From: Sideroxydans sp.
GTDB taxonomy: Bacteria; Pseudomonadota; Gammaproteobacteria; Burkholderiales; Gallionellaceae
Direction of reading: 5' to 3'
DNA: 64,000 bases
NCBI GenBank assembly: GCA_024636935.1
Contig: JAGXGC010000022.1
Span: 62,001 to 126,000 of the forward strand
Shown: piece by piece, positions 63,188 through 64,000 of the stretch
Layout of the letters: every line of letters starts with the position of its first letter
How positions within the stretch are numbered: the stretch's first letter is position 1
The notes under the pieces: model-generated
The model's database searches: none
What the model was told of the DNA's origin: nothing
Seen by the model: the letters and a program-made list of their open reading frames with translations, nothing else
Position numbers and translations under genes: made by a program

Positions 63188-64000
63188 ATGGTAGATTCGC
63201 GCGTTGCGACCGTGATGGCATATCACGAGCGCAGCAAACACGCACTGGATCGCTACGCCGCCGGGCCCGGCACACTGGACTGGGAGGCACAACCCAAAGC
63301 GTTCCGCGATTGGACAGGCTGCACGCAGACTGCGTTGTCACGTGAAGTCTTGCCGAATGACATCGCGTGGTGCGAACTCGGCGCGGCGCGTGCGCCGTTG
63401 CCGTTCGATGCGAATAGTCTCGGTTCTTTCTTTCGTCTCTCGCTCGGCCTCACCGCATGGAAGGAATACGCCGGTTCGCGCTGGTCTCTGCGCGCGCATC
63501 CGTCCTCCGGCAATCTGCACCCCACCGAAAGTTGGCTCATCAGCTCGCAAGTGCCAGACATAGCTGACGGCTTGCACCACTATCAAAACCTGCATCACGC
63601 ACTCGAACGACGCGCATGGAATGATGAGGCTACTGCGCCCGGTGTGTGGCTGGGTTTCAGTTCCATCCACTGGCGCGAAGCATGGAAATATGGCGAGCGC
63701 GCATTCCGTTATTGCCAGCTCGACATGGGGCATGTGCTGGCGGCGGTGAGTTATGCGGCTGCATTACATGGATGGCAGCCGCGCTTGTTGGCGCCGGATG
63801 AAAATGAAGTCGCACAGGCGCTCGGCGTGGATCGCAGCGAAGATTTTTCAGGCGTGGAAACGGAAGAGGCCGAAGTGATCGTGGCGCTGCATGCAGATGA
63901 AAATGCGCCCGTAACTACTTGGCAACACTACGCAGGCGCACCCAGCCTGCTTGACCCGAGACCTTTGTATCAATGGCCGGTGATCGATGAAGTGAGTGTC
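63188..64000 (+). CDS. SagB-type nitroreductase-family protein, 5' part (cut by window end)
   Basis: The frame is open from ATG 63,188 to the window end (271 residues). The segments FFRLSLGLTAWKEY, SLRAHPSSGNLHPTESWLI and RYCQLDMGHVLAAVSYAAALHGW match FMN-dependent SagB/ThcOx-type nitroreductases, which occur in some nif clusters. It begins two bases after nifZ, so it is the fourth gene of the operon. The rest of the protein lies outside the window. Its substrate is unknown, though it may be an electron-transfer flavoprotein. Confidence 0.85.
   Translation, partial: MVDSRVATVMAYHERSKHALDRYAAGPGTLDWEAQPKAFRDWTGCTQTALSREVLPNDIAWCELGAARAPLPFDANSLGSFFRLSLGLTAWKEYAGSRWSLRAHPSSGNLHPTESWLISSQVPDIADGLHHYQNLHHALERRAWNDEATAPGVWLGFSSIHWREAWKYGERAFRYCQLDMGHVLAAVSYAAALHGWQPRLLAPDENEVAQALGVDRSEDFSGVETEEAEVIVALHADENAPVTTWQHYAGAPSLLDPRPLYQWPVIDEVSV

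Overview
The window looks like a chromosome segment of a nitrogen-fixing betaproteobacterium. Gene families and neighbourhoods (a metK / SAH riboswitch / ahcY / metF run, ttcA, folM-like reductase, betaproteobacterial interspersed repeats, a nifHDKT-ferredoxin-nifY set with divergent draT) would suit Nitrosomonadales, for example a Sideroxydans/Gallionella-like iron oxidiser. That placement is inference, not something the sequence proves.

Left part, about 1-21,450, is mostly housekeeping. It begins with the 3' end of metK, then an SAH riboswitch, ahcY, a small membrane protein gene and metF (the activated-methyl cycle), followed by trhP, a cytochrome b561, an eptA-like phosphoethanolamine transferase and a PAP2 phosphatase. 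An A+T-rich PD-(D/E)XK-type nuclease gene is spliced in before yhcH. Next come ttcA, a pteridine reductase, a MidA-type methyltransferase, a deoxyinosine glycosylase, a small MscS channel, cca, slt, a cytochrome c, two small proteins and a zwf-pgl-gnd oxidative pentose-phosphate operon. A TAXI-type binding protein gene follows at 21,541-22,872.

From about 22,900 to the right end the window is dominated by nitrogen fixation. One leftward operon is nifE-nifN-nifX-(RseC-like)-DUF269-CCE_0567-fdxB-[2Fe-2S] ferredoxin-unknown. The second is nifH-nifD-nifK-nifT-ferredoxin-nifY-small protein, with draT divergent from nifH. The third runs rightward off the end: SIR2-like, bacteriohemerythrin, nifZ, nitroreductase. 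Between them lie modABC with a second modA paralogue, an LRV iron-sulfur protein with an unknown partner, a soluble double-Cache/CheW sensor, a GST-like protein and a two-CCG iron-sulfur protein. Six sites fit the RpoN -24/-12 pattern (GG-N10-GC), in front of nifE, LRV, the Cache/CheW gene, nifH, the GST-like gene and the SIR2-like gene. Three perfect NifA-type TGT-N10-ACA boxes and one imperfect box lie at upstream-activator distance from five of them, which ties these genes into one nif regulon by sequence.

Inserted in the nif region at 28,868-31,454 is an A+T-rich three-gene module: a shortened HigB-like toxin, a HigA/ImmA-IrrE fusion and a beta-family protein. It has its own sigma70-like promoter and a palindromic operator and is a candidate toxin-antitoxin or defence system. 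The right part also carries a PAS hybrid histidine kinase, a PAS-GGDEF protein and a Cache-HAMP-PAS-GAF-GGDEF-EAL protein coupled to a porin. At least two families of interspersed inverted repeats sit in the gaps. No tRNA, rRNA, CRISPR array or intact insertion sequence was seen. nifB, nifA, nifU, nifS, nifV and draG are not in the window.
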